Positions 1 to 9,811 of a stretch of 47,853 bases of DNA are shown here, piece by piece. The position numbers and the translations under genes are program-made. How positions within the stretch are numbered: position 1 is the first letter of the stretch; the number at the start of each line of letters is the position of its first letter. The DNA is from Protostelium mycophagum (taxonomy: Eukaryota > Evosea > Variosea > Protosteliida > Protosteliaceae), in contig KV921017.1 in the NCBI GenBank assembly GCA_002081555.1, forward strand, positions 2,587 to 50,439, given 5' to 3'. The notes beneath the pieces are model-generated. The model ran no database searches, was not told the DNA's origin, and was given only the letters and a program-made list of their open reading frames with translations.

Positions 1-58
1 AGAATTGGAGGGATCTACGTATGTATTGTGTGTTAGAAAATACATTGTTTGCTGAAGA

Positions 59-588
59 GTGATAGTGGATGGATTCTTTCTAGTACCTCAGCATTACCAG
101 ATATTGTGTGCAGAGTTCACCAAACTATTGTTGCAGCACAACGTGGATCCAACAACCATTCAGAAAATTGCATTGAGCACAGCAGCAAGGTATGGGCATG
201 CACAAATAGTGAGGATGCTACTTGCAGACAGCAGAGTGGATCCTTCAAAGGAGAATGCTGCCATAGGATGTGCATCAAGGAAAGGACATATAGGCATAGT
301 TCAGATGTTACTTGCAGACAGCAGAATAGATCCATCAGATGTCCATAATCCAATCATATGGGCATCAAAGAATGGACATACAGATGTTGTGAGGATGTTA
401 CTTGCAGACAGCAGAGTGGATCCATCAGTGCAAGATAATAACCCGATAATATGGGCATCAAAGAATGGACATACAGAGATAGTTAGGATGTTACTTGCAG
501 ACAGCAGAGTAGATCCATCAGCACAAGATAATATATAATATCACCAACAGATGTAGTTAGGATGTTACTTGCAGCTTCAGGACCATAG
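59..588 (+). pseudogene. Ankyrin-repeat protein remnant, frameshifted
   Basis: The open frame from 59 to 538 encodes about five ankyrin repeats built on the unit VRMLLADSRVDPS, joined by linkers such as NPIIWASKNGHT. Ankyrin repeats are protein-binding scaffolds; the partner cannot be told. Repeat DNA copies are nearly identical, so the array grew by recent duplication. The frame has no ATG: it opens at a GTG just after a stop at 53-55, so the true 5' part is missing or lies in an upstream exon. The frame stops at 538, yet the next repeat (DVVRMLLA) is still readable at 550-588 in another frame, as if about 17 nt had been lost. I therefore call it a decayed copy. CpG is scarce here compared with the amine oxidase gene next door. 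A functional short gene is possible but less likely. Confidence 0.6.
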
Positions 589-735
589 AATAATAAATCA
601 CAGATAATTTTAGTTTTATTTCTACAAAAAATCATCTTATTCTATTTCCATAAGGAACCAAGACATGAGCGTTAGTAACCGTGCAAGTGCGGTATGCAAC
701 CGTGAACGTACAAGACAAAGAGATGACGTAGGTCT

Positions 736-3700
736 TTATAACTTGGATCTCGGGGTCACGTCGACGGAGCAGCAGTCCTTCTTATTCGCTTTAGAAGGGA
801 CGGGGGGCACGTCCATCGCGGGTGAGTACCCGAAGAAGTTATCCGGCTTTAGATCAAACCCGGCGTATTCTACGGGCATCACGGGCCAGTCCTCGGCTCG
901 GACGACCTGAAAGAATAAATTTTATTTCGTCATTTTTATTTGATTTTTTTGGCTGGTTGTAATCCGGAGCGTTTTGTCTGTCTACAACTTGACAATATTT
1001 TTATCAAATCATTACCGATTCGGCTCTGCCGCGTTGTAGAACAAACTTTTCACCATAAAATACCAATAATTGAATGGTATACTCACGTGTGTGATTCCAA
1101 AGGAATACCACACTACGATATCCGTATTATGGATGTTCCTGTCCGCTTTGGTCCAATGCGTAAGTCCGTCTTCGATTTCCTTCTGGTACACGTAATCACC
1201 CGCGGGATATTTCTCGCTGTGAGATGTTATTGTGGGTTTGATAATGTTATGATTTTTCGAACCCATAATACAGAGTGATCATTCGAGATGGTTATAATGA
1301 AACGTAAAACTTGCTTTGGGTGATAAGGCGTGACCCACAGGCTCTTCTTGCAGAACCCGGCCCTCTGCATAATCTTGGACTCATTCAATGCATAGGCGGG
1401 TGCGTTGTTAGAAGGCATCAATTTCCAGCCGCAGACGTCACCGTTGCGATTTTTCGTATCGAGATTTACAATCTAGAGTCTTTAGAGTCTGTTTGAAATT
1501 TTGCACACTAATAAAATATATAATAGAATTGATTTAATTTTTTTATAAATATAAATTTTCAATAAATAGAAATATAAATAAATTTGATTTTATAAACATA
1601 AAGTAATAAAATAGGTGGAGATCAAGCCAAAGAAAATAATAAAATGCAATACATAAATACAAAACACACCTTCCAGAGCCTCGAGGTGAATGGATTAATC
1701 ACTCTAGCCGCTTCTTGCTCCGTGTGAAACTCGGTTTCTGTAGCATAGAATGCAGACTTGTGCGGGTTGGGCTCGTTCTCATCAGGTATCTTCACGTTTA
1801 CTTCCGTGACGGTATTGTTCATTCCATCTACCTGCAGAAAGATGAGTGGTGTTCGGCTGCAGTGTATTATATGTGTTCTTCCGTGCTTACTTGGATTTTT
1901 AAAAACGTTAATATTTTGCAAAAGGTGCAAAGGTTGAGGTTGACCGCAAAAATACGATTTGATGTGGCGGTGAACAAATCAAAATTACAGAGGAGCTGTG
2001 TCTCACTTTTTTAAACAACAAAATACCTGCTGACTCTGCGCAGACATCAAAGAGAAGGTACACAAAAGACGCCAAAAATACACAATCAAAGGCCGCAGTC
2101 GCGCACTGCCACAAAAATCCCAAATGCTCACCATCATGTCCATCCTGACGATGAAAAAATGTTGATGAATCGGCGCGTACAGATTGGGTGCCACCATAGT
2201 ACCGTAACCGCCAGGCCTGTCTCCTGGCTTCAGCGATGACGTACTGAGGATGCCCGTCAACTTCGCTTCACATTTTATAGACCCATCCTGTAGATCTATC
2301 AGATTGATTTTTGGGGGGACAAGCGGTGCAACTTCGCATACTGCGACAACGCAGCAGACCATAAAAGTTTATTTTCTGATGGAAATTCATTGTGACCAAG
2401 TCACATCACCAAGTGTTATTGTCGTCAAAACTGTGTGCAGCTAAACACATCAGAAAGATCCCCACCTGACTGAAATACCAGTAAAACCCATAATCATAAT
2501 TCGCGATCGTCGCGAAAAACGAGACCACGAGCCTCCTGCTCCTTCTGACTTCCTGCAGACCGGTACGCCAGTCCTTGTGCTTCCACAATATTCCGACGTC
2601 TTCTTCATGCATACAAACAGCATTTTTGATCTTATAAGGAATACCCTTGGAGTCCACCAGATGTGCATCGAAATAGTGGATCACGCCAAGACAATCACAG
2701 CCTAGTTCTAAGGAGTGGCAGTTTCGGCCGAAACCGTCCTCACCTTTTTCATTGTCAGAAGAGAGTAGGAGAATATGTATCTTTAGAGGACATTGTACAC
2801 GTGAAGTGTTTTGCACTATTGATTTTTGTAAAGTGTTTTTTGTGGCAGAACAGTTATTGGCATGTATATTCTGTTGTGGCAAGACCACTTTCCTCACAGT
2901 ACATGAAATATGACCAAGTCACAAAAATCTTCGAGCAAAATTCAACCCAAAATACAATCCCGTACCGGCATCAAATGCATTCTTCCTGCAGTTTGGCGGC
3001 CTGGGGTCACCGTAAGGCACCACCATCTCGGCAAAGCTCGCCCTGTACATCACCGGCCTTCTCTTGCCGGTCTGCGCGTCGTCGTATTCCACAGTGTGTA
3101 GAACCAGTCCCTCCCACTGTGTGAATCCGATACGGAAGTGCCAGTTCTGCCAATAGACTTGTTGGCCTTCTACCCGATAACTCGGTCCTGTTGACTGTTC
3201 AAAATGATTTTTTTATAGCGCGTGATTTTTTGCGAAGTGTGAAAATGTGGATCTTCGGATTACCTTCTGGCTGAACCACGTGGAGTGGCTTGAGGTCAGT
3301 ACGCACATTTTTTATGGTCTGCCATTGTGCGACTGGATCGTGTTGAGGTATGGGAAGTACGAAAAGATCCTTCACTGAGGTGACCTGCATATCTATTACC
3401 ATCTGGAAGAAAAAAAATCATTTAGATATTAAATTGTTTTTGTCCTGTGACAATCCTCTACAGCATCACATAACAATATACTGTTGCGGCTTTGCTGCAA
3501 TACAGCTACAGAAAGACAAACCACTAATCATCATTTCGACAAATCACCTCCATCTTGGTCATGTCGATGAAGATGTCCAGACCATCAATGGGCCTGTCAT
3601 ATCCGTTCGCTGAATCCGTGGCTCTCACAAACAACAGCGGGTTGCACAGCCTCACTTCGGGTCCGTGAAAGAAGCTGGTCCATGCATCCACCATCACGCT

Positions 3701-4495
3701 GTTGAGGTCGGTTATTCCTCTCCTTTTTAAAGAGGCTCGTACTCTTGGATCTTGTTTCACCAGGATCTCGCACTGGAAATTGTGAATAAGGTGAAGGATT
3801 TTTTAAATTTTGCAGGAGACGTTTATGTACATAGAAAAACAGAATGGAAAGACTGGCAGAGCCTGTACAATCAAGATCCAGACATACGGATTTGGAGGTG
3901 ATTATACTGCAGCAGAGCTGCAGACATGGGTTCTTGATGTGAGTCTCATACTACCAAATGAAGGTCGACCCAACAGATTTGTTTGATCGAAGAATCCCTC
4001 ACCATCTCATATTCATCAGAAAGAAAACCGGCCTGCACACCGGGACGATGTTCACACGAAGTGACCGTCTCATTTCCCTTTGGCTGCAGGTTGATCACCA
4101 GCTCATATACTTTATCTTCTTGTGGCTCGACCAGAATCACGAAGGATTCTCTGGTGAATTGTGTGTTCTTTTTTTGATTGAAATCGAGGACCATGGACTT
4201 TGGCGGCTCTTTCAGATCGATCCTCCAAAATCTCAATGTCTTCGATAATTTACCAAAGTAGCGACGAACAACACTGGCGGTTGTCTTTATCTCTTCCATT
4301 GTGATGATATCTAGAGGATGACGTGGACCCTCTTGTAAAAGTGGGTTCTGTGCTTGGTGATTATTGGCAAGTAGTCCTCTGATCTCTCGGCCGAATGTCT
4401 TAAAATTGGGTGCATTGGCTGTTTATATTTAGAGAAAAATGTAAAAACATCTTACCTCTGATATTGGGTGTATTGTTTGTTTGTGGTGCCTCCAT
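736..4495 (-). CDS. Copper amine oxidase (topaquinone primary-amine oxidase)
   Basis: This multi-exon gene encodes a copper- and topaquinone-dependent amine oxidase, which turns primary amines plus O2 and water into aldehyde, ammonia and H2O2. Exons can be followed from ATG 4495 ([10 protein letters not shown]) to the stop at 736-738. N-terminal domains show [12 protein letters not shown] (about 4330) and LKEPPKSM; the substrate-channel region has [15 protein letters not shown] (3760) and [14 protein letters not shown] (3290). The catalytic base lies in FDAGEDGFG (split by the intron near 2757-2965). The cofactor tyrosine is in [10 protein letters not shown] (about 2500). The copper histidines are in APIHQHFF (2160) and FGITHV (1095). 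The C-terminal [15 protein letters not shown] exon is at 870-905. All key residues are present and the length, near 660 residues, fits the family, so it should be active. There is no clear signal peptide; a peroxisomal or cytosolic location is possible. About ten introns, of 37 to about 215 nt, interrupt it. Confidence 0.93.
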
Positions 4496-4990
4496 GTTTA
4501 ATAAATCGAAATGACTGGGTCTAGAAAATTGGAGAATTTATTCAATTGTTGTGAGAAAGCTTTTAGCATCGCCTGGATATATTTCTAGTGTTGATTTTTC
4601 GCCACAGCGAGCAACTATTTCTTCGTCAGTCATCATTCATTACATTCTTTAACTTAGACTCACAGTAGTGCTTGTGGCTTGTATCAAAGAGGCAGATGTT
4701 CTTATGTGCAATTCCAAGACGGGGTTTGGGTTGGACAACCCGGACTTATGTTACCGCGCATGGCAGCGATCTTAACGCCAATCGCACGGTAAGGTACGTG
4801 TCGGAAATTTCGTCTATGGATAACAAAATACGAATTTTCTTCCAAAGCACGTGACGTCAAGGTTTGTAATTTTAATGTCGACGAAGTTTCGCGCCCGTTT
4901 TTTAAATTCAAAATTTGATTCAAGACTTGAGCGCCACGTCCGCGATGGTGATGGTCGGAATAGACCTCCTCTGACTTTACGAAAATATAT
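4496..4990. other. Intergenic region upstream of the amine oxidase
   Basis: No convincing exon is seen. It holds the presumed promoter of the amine oxidase gene, including a CACGTGACGTCA composite (4848-4859) and the 20-mer TTTTTTAAATTCAAAATTTG at 4898-4917 that recurs at 19761-19780. It may also hold the 3' end of the gene at 4991-5703. Confidence 0.5.
4848..4859. promoter_or_regulatory. Overlapping E-box (CACGTG) and CRE (TGACGTCA)
   Basis: The palindromes CACGTG (4848-4853) and TGACGTCA (4852-4859) overlap by two bases, about 355 bp upstream of the amine oxidase start codon. Such sites bind bHLH/bZIP dimers in other eukaryotes. Function here is inferred from position only. Confidence 0.35.
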
Positions 4991-5703
4991 TTACAGACAT
5001 CTCCTATCCACGCCGGTAGCTTCTTCCTCTTTCTGGAACATGTCCACTGTCTGCTGTATGGTGAGTGCATGTTCTGGTGTATAGAAGGTGATCATCTCCA
5101 ATCCTCTCTTCTCAGTGCCGGTCTTGAGCAGTTGGACATCTCTGCTGCAAGATGGCCACGTATACTGCACAAAGAGGTAATCATTATCCGCGCTGTACTC
5201 AATTGAGGTGATGTCTTGGAAAAGAAAGACATGAAATGGAACCTGTGCATGATCAAACAAACAAAGTTGGTAGTTTTACCATCTTTGAAGAGGAGAAGAG
5301 ACTCTTTTCTTCTTTAAATATTGCGAACCCAAGAGGAGTGACTTGTAATTGCCCTGCGACACGGACATCATTCCAGTCTTGAAACTGGATGTCAGCTCAG
5401 TAAAGGCAACACCAGATGATCAAAACTCACAAATACTTTGAACTCTGTCTGATATGTCTCCACACCGGTGATTTTTGGCCTTTTCATCTCTTCAGTTTCT
5501 TCGTGATGTTCGCTGTCGTCATCCCCTGTCTTTTTCCAAAAAGAAAATTTCTTTGTGTCTTGTATCTCCTCTGTATTTGAGAGGTGTCTGGGCGTTTCAG
5601 ACAAACAAAATGATGACATTTTTTACGTGATGACCGGTAGAACTGGGGAATCTTTGGGTGTGTCAACCGATTTGTTAAAGTTAAAAGTGGGAGTTCCTGC
5701 CAT
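4991..5703 (-). CDS. Unknown protein, possible PH-like fold
   Basis: I do not recognise this gene. The best model starts at ATG 5703 (MAGTPTFNFNKSVDTPKDS), removes a 39-nt intron (GTAAAAAATG...CCCAG, about 5632-5594), and reads into HLSNTEEIQDTKKFSFWKK and an acidic stretch ending MKRPKITGVETYQTEFKVF. After a second intron comes QDWNDVRVAGQLQVTPLGF, then, after a third, VPFHVFLFQDITSIEY, NDYLFVQYTW and the helix-like TPEHALTIQQTVDMFQKEE. The last part, beta-rich strands followed by one C-terminal helix, resembles a PH-type domain, which is an inference from pattern only. An alternative start is MSSFCLSETP at 5619, but the chosen one gives in-phase splicing. The stop is at 4991-4993; a further small intron there cannot be excluded. 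Confidence 0.55.
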
Positions 5704-5928
5704 TGTCGTTTCTGCGTGCGTGTTGTGTTATCGATGATGATCTTCGATGGGAAAGTCCGGACTTGTTTTTCCCTGAAAACCCACTGATCGGCAGTCGTTT
5801 TCACCGGGTAATATTATAACAGCCAAAAAACTGGGGATGTTGCAAGAATAGAGTTGAGCCAAAATAATCTAAGAATGTAAAAATAAAATACAATCATTTC
5901 ATTTATATTTGTCATTTATGCAAGTTCT

Positions 5929-6132
5929 TCATCCTGTTGGTTGGTAAATCTTAATTTCACCAAGTAGTGGTTGTCCTGAGGGGTACTGATGATCTCTTTC
6001 TGGGGTGATATCTTCTGGAGTAAAGATGATTTTCTCCACTGACCATCCAGTAGCATAGGTATGGTCAAGGTGTTTAAGAGTTGTACCAATCTTTTCTAGT
6101 GCATCCTCAGCGATAGTCCACTTGAAAGTCAA
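5929..6132 (-). pseudogene. Orphan C-terminal exon, FAD-oxidoreductase-like (weak)
   Basis: An open frame of 67 codons without its own ATG ends at 5929. It reads like the tail of a larger protein: GWSVEKIIFTPEDITP followed by GQPLLGEIKIYQPTG. The spacing of TPEDI and a later G-x2-GE resembles the C-terminal region of phytoene-desaturase-like flavoproteins, but the match is weak and made from memory. A possible splice acceptor (TTTCAAG) lies at its 5' edge, yet no upstream exon is found, because the start of a plus-strand flavoprotein gene lies about 180 bp away. A rearranged or lost gene is the simplest reading. Confidence 0.3.
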
Positions 6133-6217
6133 AGTTATTTCGCGGCGCGAAAGTAAAGAAGGTGACCCACAATAAACGATTTGAAAAATGATTTTTCCCG
6201 CGCTCGAAATCTTCGGT

Positions 6218-6289
6218 CCGGAAGAGGAAATTTCTAAATCCGACCTCGGAATATTTCAAAATCCGCCCTCGGAATATTTCAGATTCCGC
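6218..6289. repeat. 23-bp tandem repeat (two exact-length copies plus one degenerate)
   Basis: CCTCGGAATATTTCAAAATC begins a 23-bp unit at 6244-6266 that is repeated at 6267-6289 with two base changes. A more diverged copy precedes it (about 6218-6243). It sits 22 bp before the start codon of the flavoprotein fragment, so it may be part of its promoter or 5' UTR. Confidence 0.7.
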
Positions 6290-6310
6290 CGACACAACAA
6301 CAGATTGAAC

Positions 6311-6556
6311 ATGATACAACAAATGCAACAACCAAACATACTCATCATCGGAGGTGGCCTCTGCGGACTCTTATTGGGACAAGGTCTAAAGAAGGCCAAC
6401 ATCCCATTCCGCATCTTTGAGCTTGCTGGACCAGCAACATTCAATTTGGTAAAAAAATCATAACTTATCAATTTCAATCCTGGACAGGCAACATGCTTTG
6501 TTCTAAGTCCATCTTGCTGGACTGGCAAGATCCAAATTGATGTTTTTTGGATATAG
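6311..6556 (+). pseudogene. 5' end of a FAD-dependent monooxygenase, truncated
   Basis: ATG 6311 opens MIQQMQQPNILIIGGGLCGL, a textbook dinucleotide-binding start (beta strand, GGGxCG loop, helix, then IPFRIFEL with the acidic end of the second strand). This is the N-terminus of aromatic-ring-hydroxylase-type flavoproteins. Exon 1 ends at 6448 before GTAAAAAAATC; an acceptor at 6488 would add a short exon that stops at 6554-6556. The substrate and C-terminal domains (about 350 residues) are absent: from about 6480 the DNA turns into CpG-poor repeat-bearing sequence. The gene thus appears cut off by an insertion or rearrangement. A real gene with a very long first intron running past 8050 is excluded by the Acinus gene there. 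Confidence 0.5.
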
Positions 6557-6731
6557 TAAAACACGCATTTCTAAAAGTTAATTGTGACACACATTCTTTG
6601 TGCAATTGATACAGTTTATATGAATTGCTGCACGCAGCAATTATAGAAATAGATATTCAACTAAGGTAAAATGCAATTGTGCATGCAGCATTTTTGAATA
6701 ATATATAATGTTGTGTCCTCACAAACATCAG

Positions 6732-6827
6732 GATCAGAAATAGCAGTTAAAGCAAAAGTTGCACTTCTTACTGCAGATAATATCAGAGATATGCGTTAAC
6801 TGCTATTTCTACTGTTGACAATGCAAC
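6732..6827 (+). repeat. 96-bp foldback repeat, copy 1
   Basis: It starts GATCAGAAATAGCAGTTAA and ends with TTAACTGCTATTTC followed by ACTGTTGACAATGCAAC. The arms form an inverted repeat around a loop of about 50 nt. It is preceded by TGTTGTGTCCTCACAAACA, a second small palindrome that copy 2 shares in altered form. CG sites seen in copy 3 are mostly CA or TG here. Confidence 0.8.
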
Positions 6828-6974
6828 AGAACAAAAAATCTATGTTCTCCAGCATCATCTCTGCATATCTTATAAGTGTTCTTTGTAACATTTATGGTTC
6901 TTGGGCTGATCAAGATACAAACAGATCAGTGTGCCTTAAATACCTGATTCATAACATTGTTGTCACAACATTGG

Positions 6975-7070
6975 GATTGGAAATAGCAGTTAAAGCAAAA
7001 GTTGCTCTTCTTACTGCAGATCATATCAGAGATCTGCATTAACCTCTATTTCCACTGTTGACAACGCAAC
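6975..7070 (+). repeat. 96-bp foldback repeat, copy 2
   Basis: Same length and order as copy 1, 147 bp downstream in direct orientation: GATTGGAAATAGCAGTTAA at the left, an inner GCAGATC...GATCTGC hairpin, and ACTGTTGACAACGCAAC at the right. It is preceded by TGTTGTCACAACATT. One arm has drifted (AACCTCTATTTCC). Confidence 0.8.
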
Positions 7071-8058
7071 AACTTCAGACTGTTTGGATTGTCAGTTTGT
7101 GTATAAACTGTAAGATTTCTTCAAACAGCATAGCACTACTTAATTGAGTCAGTACAAGATGAAACACAGAATTAGACACAGACTGGCAGAATGAACAACC
7201 AGTCAGAATGCAATTTCTACATAAGGTAGTAGACCCACTCTCCTTGCCATCATACTCAGAATAACACTACACAAACCTCACCTGAAAAATAATGACCAGC
7301 ACAATCTGGACCAAAAAACTCAAGAAACAACTGAAATTATCTGAGACTGACACATGTAAAATATGCCACTGCTTTGACAACACCACATACTGAGGGATTA
7401 TACAGACATAAAAAACATCATGACAAAAACTGGTAGGAAATCATTAACATTGAAAAGAAAAATGGACTCAACCAAAGGAATGACCATGAGAAAGTTTTAA
7501 TCAATGCAGTTATGAAAATTATTGCAGTCAGGATGCTTGTTGTACTTTGGAACTGAGGTTGTTCAAGCTGAACAGACAGATGGCTAACTATCCTGTATAT
7601 GTTCTTGGTTCTTTGGACTGTAACAGAAAACCCATTTGGGAAATAGGAATGAGAAATCATTGTGCGGAAGCATGAAGAAGGCAATCAATCAATTCATTTT
7701 GTAGATTTAAAAAACAAGAAAAACTGTACTTATTAAATAAAGGAATTCTTTCAGAGAAAGAACATGTTCCTAATGTGGTTCTGCAATCTTATAACAACAT
7801 ACACTAACAAAAAGCAATGTGTAATAATGAACAATAAACAATATGAGGCTACAGGAATTGCTGAAAGAGAAGAAAAGAGAGTCTCAGTAAAGACAGTGTT
7901 TCTAAAACTTCAAGATAGAAGAGAAAAACAAGACAATAATACAAAAAGACAAGTCTATCACAAAACAGATCGGAGGAAGGTGTTGAAAGCTACAGCTGTA
8001 AAGCAGGACCACTTACGTGTTAACAAAAAAACTCAACAGAACCAACATACCAAAGAAC

Positions 8059-9669
8059 ATGAGCGCCAAGAGCACACCTACCAAGGGGAAGCAAGAGGAT
8101 GTTGCCAGCCGGATCAAGAGCGTGCCCAAGATGACAGTCAAGATCTTGAGAGAAGAGTTGAGCGAACGTGATTTGGAAACTACAGGTCTCAAGGCTGAAT
8201 TGGTAGAGCGTTTACAGAAGGCGCTACAGGCGGAAGATCAAGCGACAGCAGAGCCAGTCAACTCTGAACCTAACACACAATCTTCCAAGAAGGAAGATCA
8301 TGAAACCAAATCGATGATTGATGAAAACGAAAAAGTGAACAAAGAGGTTTTAAGCAACACACCGGCCGAAAAGCTGGAGATCAAAGGGATGAGTGCTCCA
8401 GCACAGACTGAGCCATCTGAGGCCTCTTTTTCGACAGATGAAAATGAACACAAAAAGCCGGCGACACCAAAAAACGAAGAGACAAAGGAACCAGAGCCTC
8501 AGAAAAAGGAGGAGGAGAGCGTACAAACCAACAATAATACACCATCTGAAGAAGAAAAGACAGAGGCAAAGATCGAACCAAAGGAGTTGGAAAAAGAAGA
8601 GAGGAAGGAATTGCCAGAAAAAACTGAAGAGACACAAGTCAAATACAGTGCTCCAGGTCAGAAAATCTGCTTATCACTTGATTTGACATTTGAAAAGAGA
8701 AGAAAAATGAGAGCAAAAGTGAACCTACCGCAATGGAAACAGACGACAACAAGAAAAGAAAGCAAGAAGGTGAACACAAGGTGATCCTATAATCTTCTCA
8801 TATTTTAAAGAGGTTAAACCGGCCCCAACAACACCAAAACCCACCGCAAAATTGGCAGATCCTCCAACAAAAAAGAGTAAAGTGGAGAGAGAAGGTATGG
8901 AATATTGTCCAGATATTGTATTTCATTGTATTTGTTATTTAATGAAGGATGACAGTCCCCCCATCTAAAAATCCGAAGACGAACGTCTTGTTCATTCAGC
9001 ATTTTGTCCGGCCTTTCACTAAGCCAGCAGTGGAAACACTACTCACATCCACTGGAACAGTTTTACAATGGGGAATGGACAATATCAAATCGAAGGCATA
9101 CGTCATCGTGAGTTTGAATTTATCATATTTATTGATGATGTGATCAGTACTCTGAGGAGAAGGGCGCTGAAGACACACGAAACGCCCTTCATAATTTAGT
9201 TTGGCCTCCCGCAAATCGCACCAAACTAGCCGTTGAGTATTCGAATAAACAAGAGGCTGAAAAATTTTTCGAAATATCCGGAGTGAACCAACCCGCAACC
9301 CCGAAGGTAGAAGACAAGAGAGATCAAGACAAGAGAGATCAAGAGAAAAGGCTTGACACTAGACGCCGCAGCCCCCCACCTAAACCAAAGACTCCTGCCA
9401 AAGGTAAATCTTCATTCAACATAACCTCTGACAATTGCAGTGGATGCGGTGAAGCAACTTGACGAAGTTTTCAAAAAGACTACAGCTGTACCACATCTTT
9501 ATTGGCTTCCTCTCACCCAAGAACAAGTGGACGTTGAAGACGGAAAAAAGGTGAAAACTTTTTCGACGGTGAAGATTAATAAGTAAAGAAGGAGGAGGTC
9601 GCCACAAGCGAAGAACTTCCAGCACCAGCTGCTGATCCTGCCCCAACCACAATCCCAGAAGCCAAATAG
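8059..9669 (+). CDS. Acinus homologue (SAP domain, RRM-like, RSB motif)
   Basis: Acinus is a nuclear scaffold that, with RNPS1 and SAP18, forms the ASAP complex attached to the exon-junction complex in splicing. ATG 8059 opens MSAKSTPTKGKQED. A SAP DNA-binding domain follows at residues 24-60 (MTVKILREELSERDL, LKAELVERLQKAL), then a long Glu/Lys-rich disordered part. After introns near 8770 and 8896 comes the RRM-like domain KTNVLFIQHFVRPFT ... NIKSKAYVI, continued in the next exon with EDTRNALHNLVWPP and KLAVEYSNKQEAEKFF. The last exons carry LDEVFKKTTAVPH and HLYWLPLTQEQV, the RNPS1/SAP18-binding signature, and the protein ends at 9667-9669. Domain order matches animal and plant Acinus, though the whole protein (about 430 residues) is shorter. 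The last intron (about 9551-9589) ends TAAAG. Confidence 0.9.
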
Positions 9670-9811
9670 AAGATAAATTTATCGATTAATTAAATCTTTT
9701 AGTCAATCTACAACCAATTATTTGAGAAGTCGCTGAAATCCCAAATTCCGAGAAAAATGACCAAAAAAGGGAGATCGATCCCTCATTTGATTAGCTGTGA
9801 TTCTGGAGAAG

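Larger units (their letters stand above)
6480..8058. other. CpG-poor AT-rich relic region with foldback repeats
   Basis: No supported gene. It contains two 96-bp foldback copies (below) and then about 900 bp almost free of CG dinucleotides: by eye I find two in 7080-7690 and one or two more to 8000, whereas flanking genes are rich in them. Open frames here (for example 7764-8171) have skewed lysine/threonine-rich composition and no homology I can see. I read it as a decayed mobile or repeated sequence; the last part must include the Acinus promoter. Confidence 0.5.

Noticed and set aside
7764-8171. 135-codon plus-strand ORF upstream of Acinus
   Set aside because: It overlaps the Acinus start in another frame, has skewed Lys/Gln/Thr composition and lies in CpG-poor relic DNA.
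8350-8637. Hydrophobic minus-strand ORFs (many Phe/Leu)
   Set aside because: Antisense of the Glu/Lys-rich tract of Acinus; GAA/AAG repeats read backwards give Phe/Leu.
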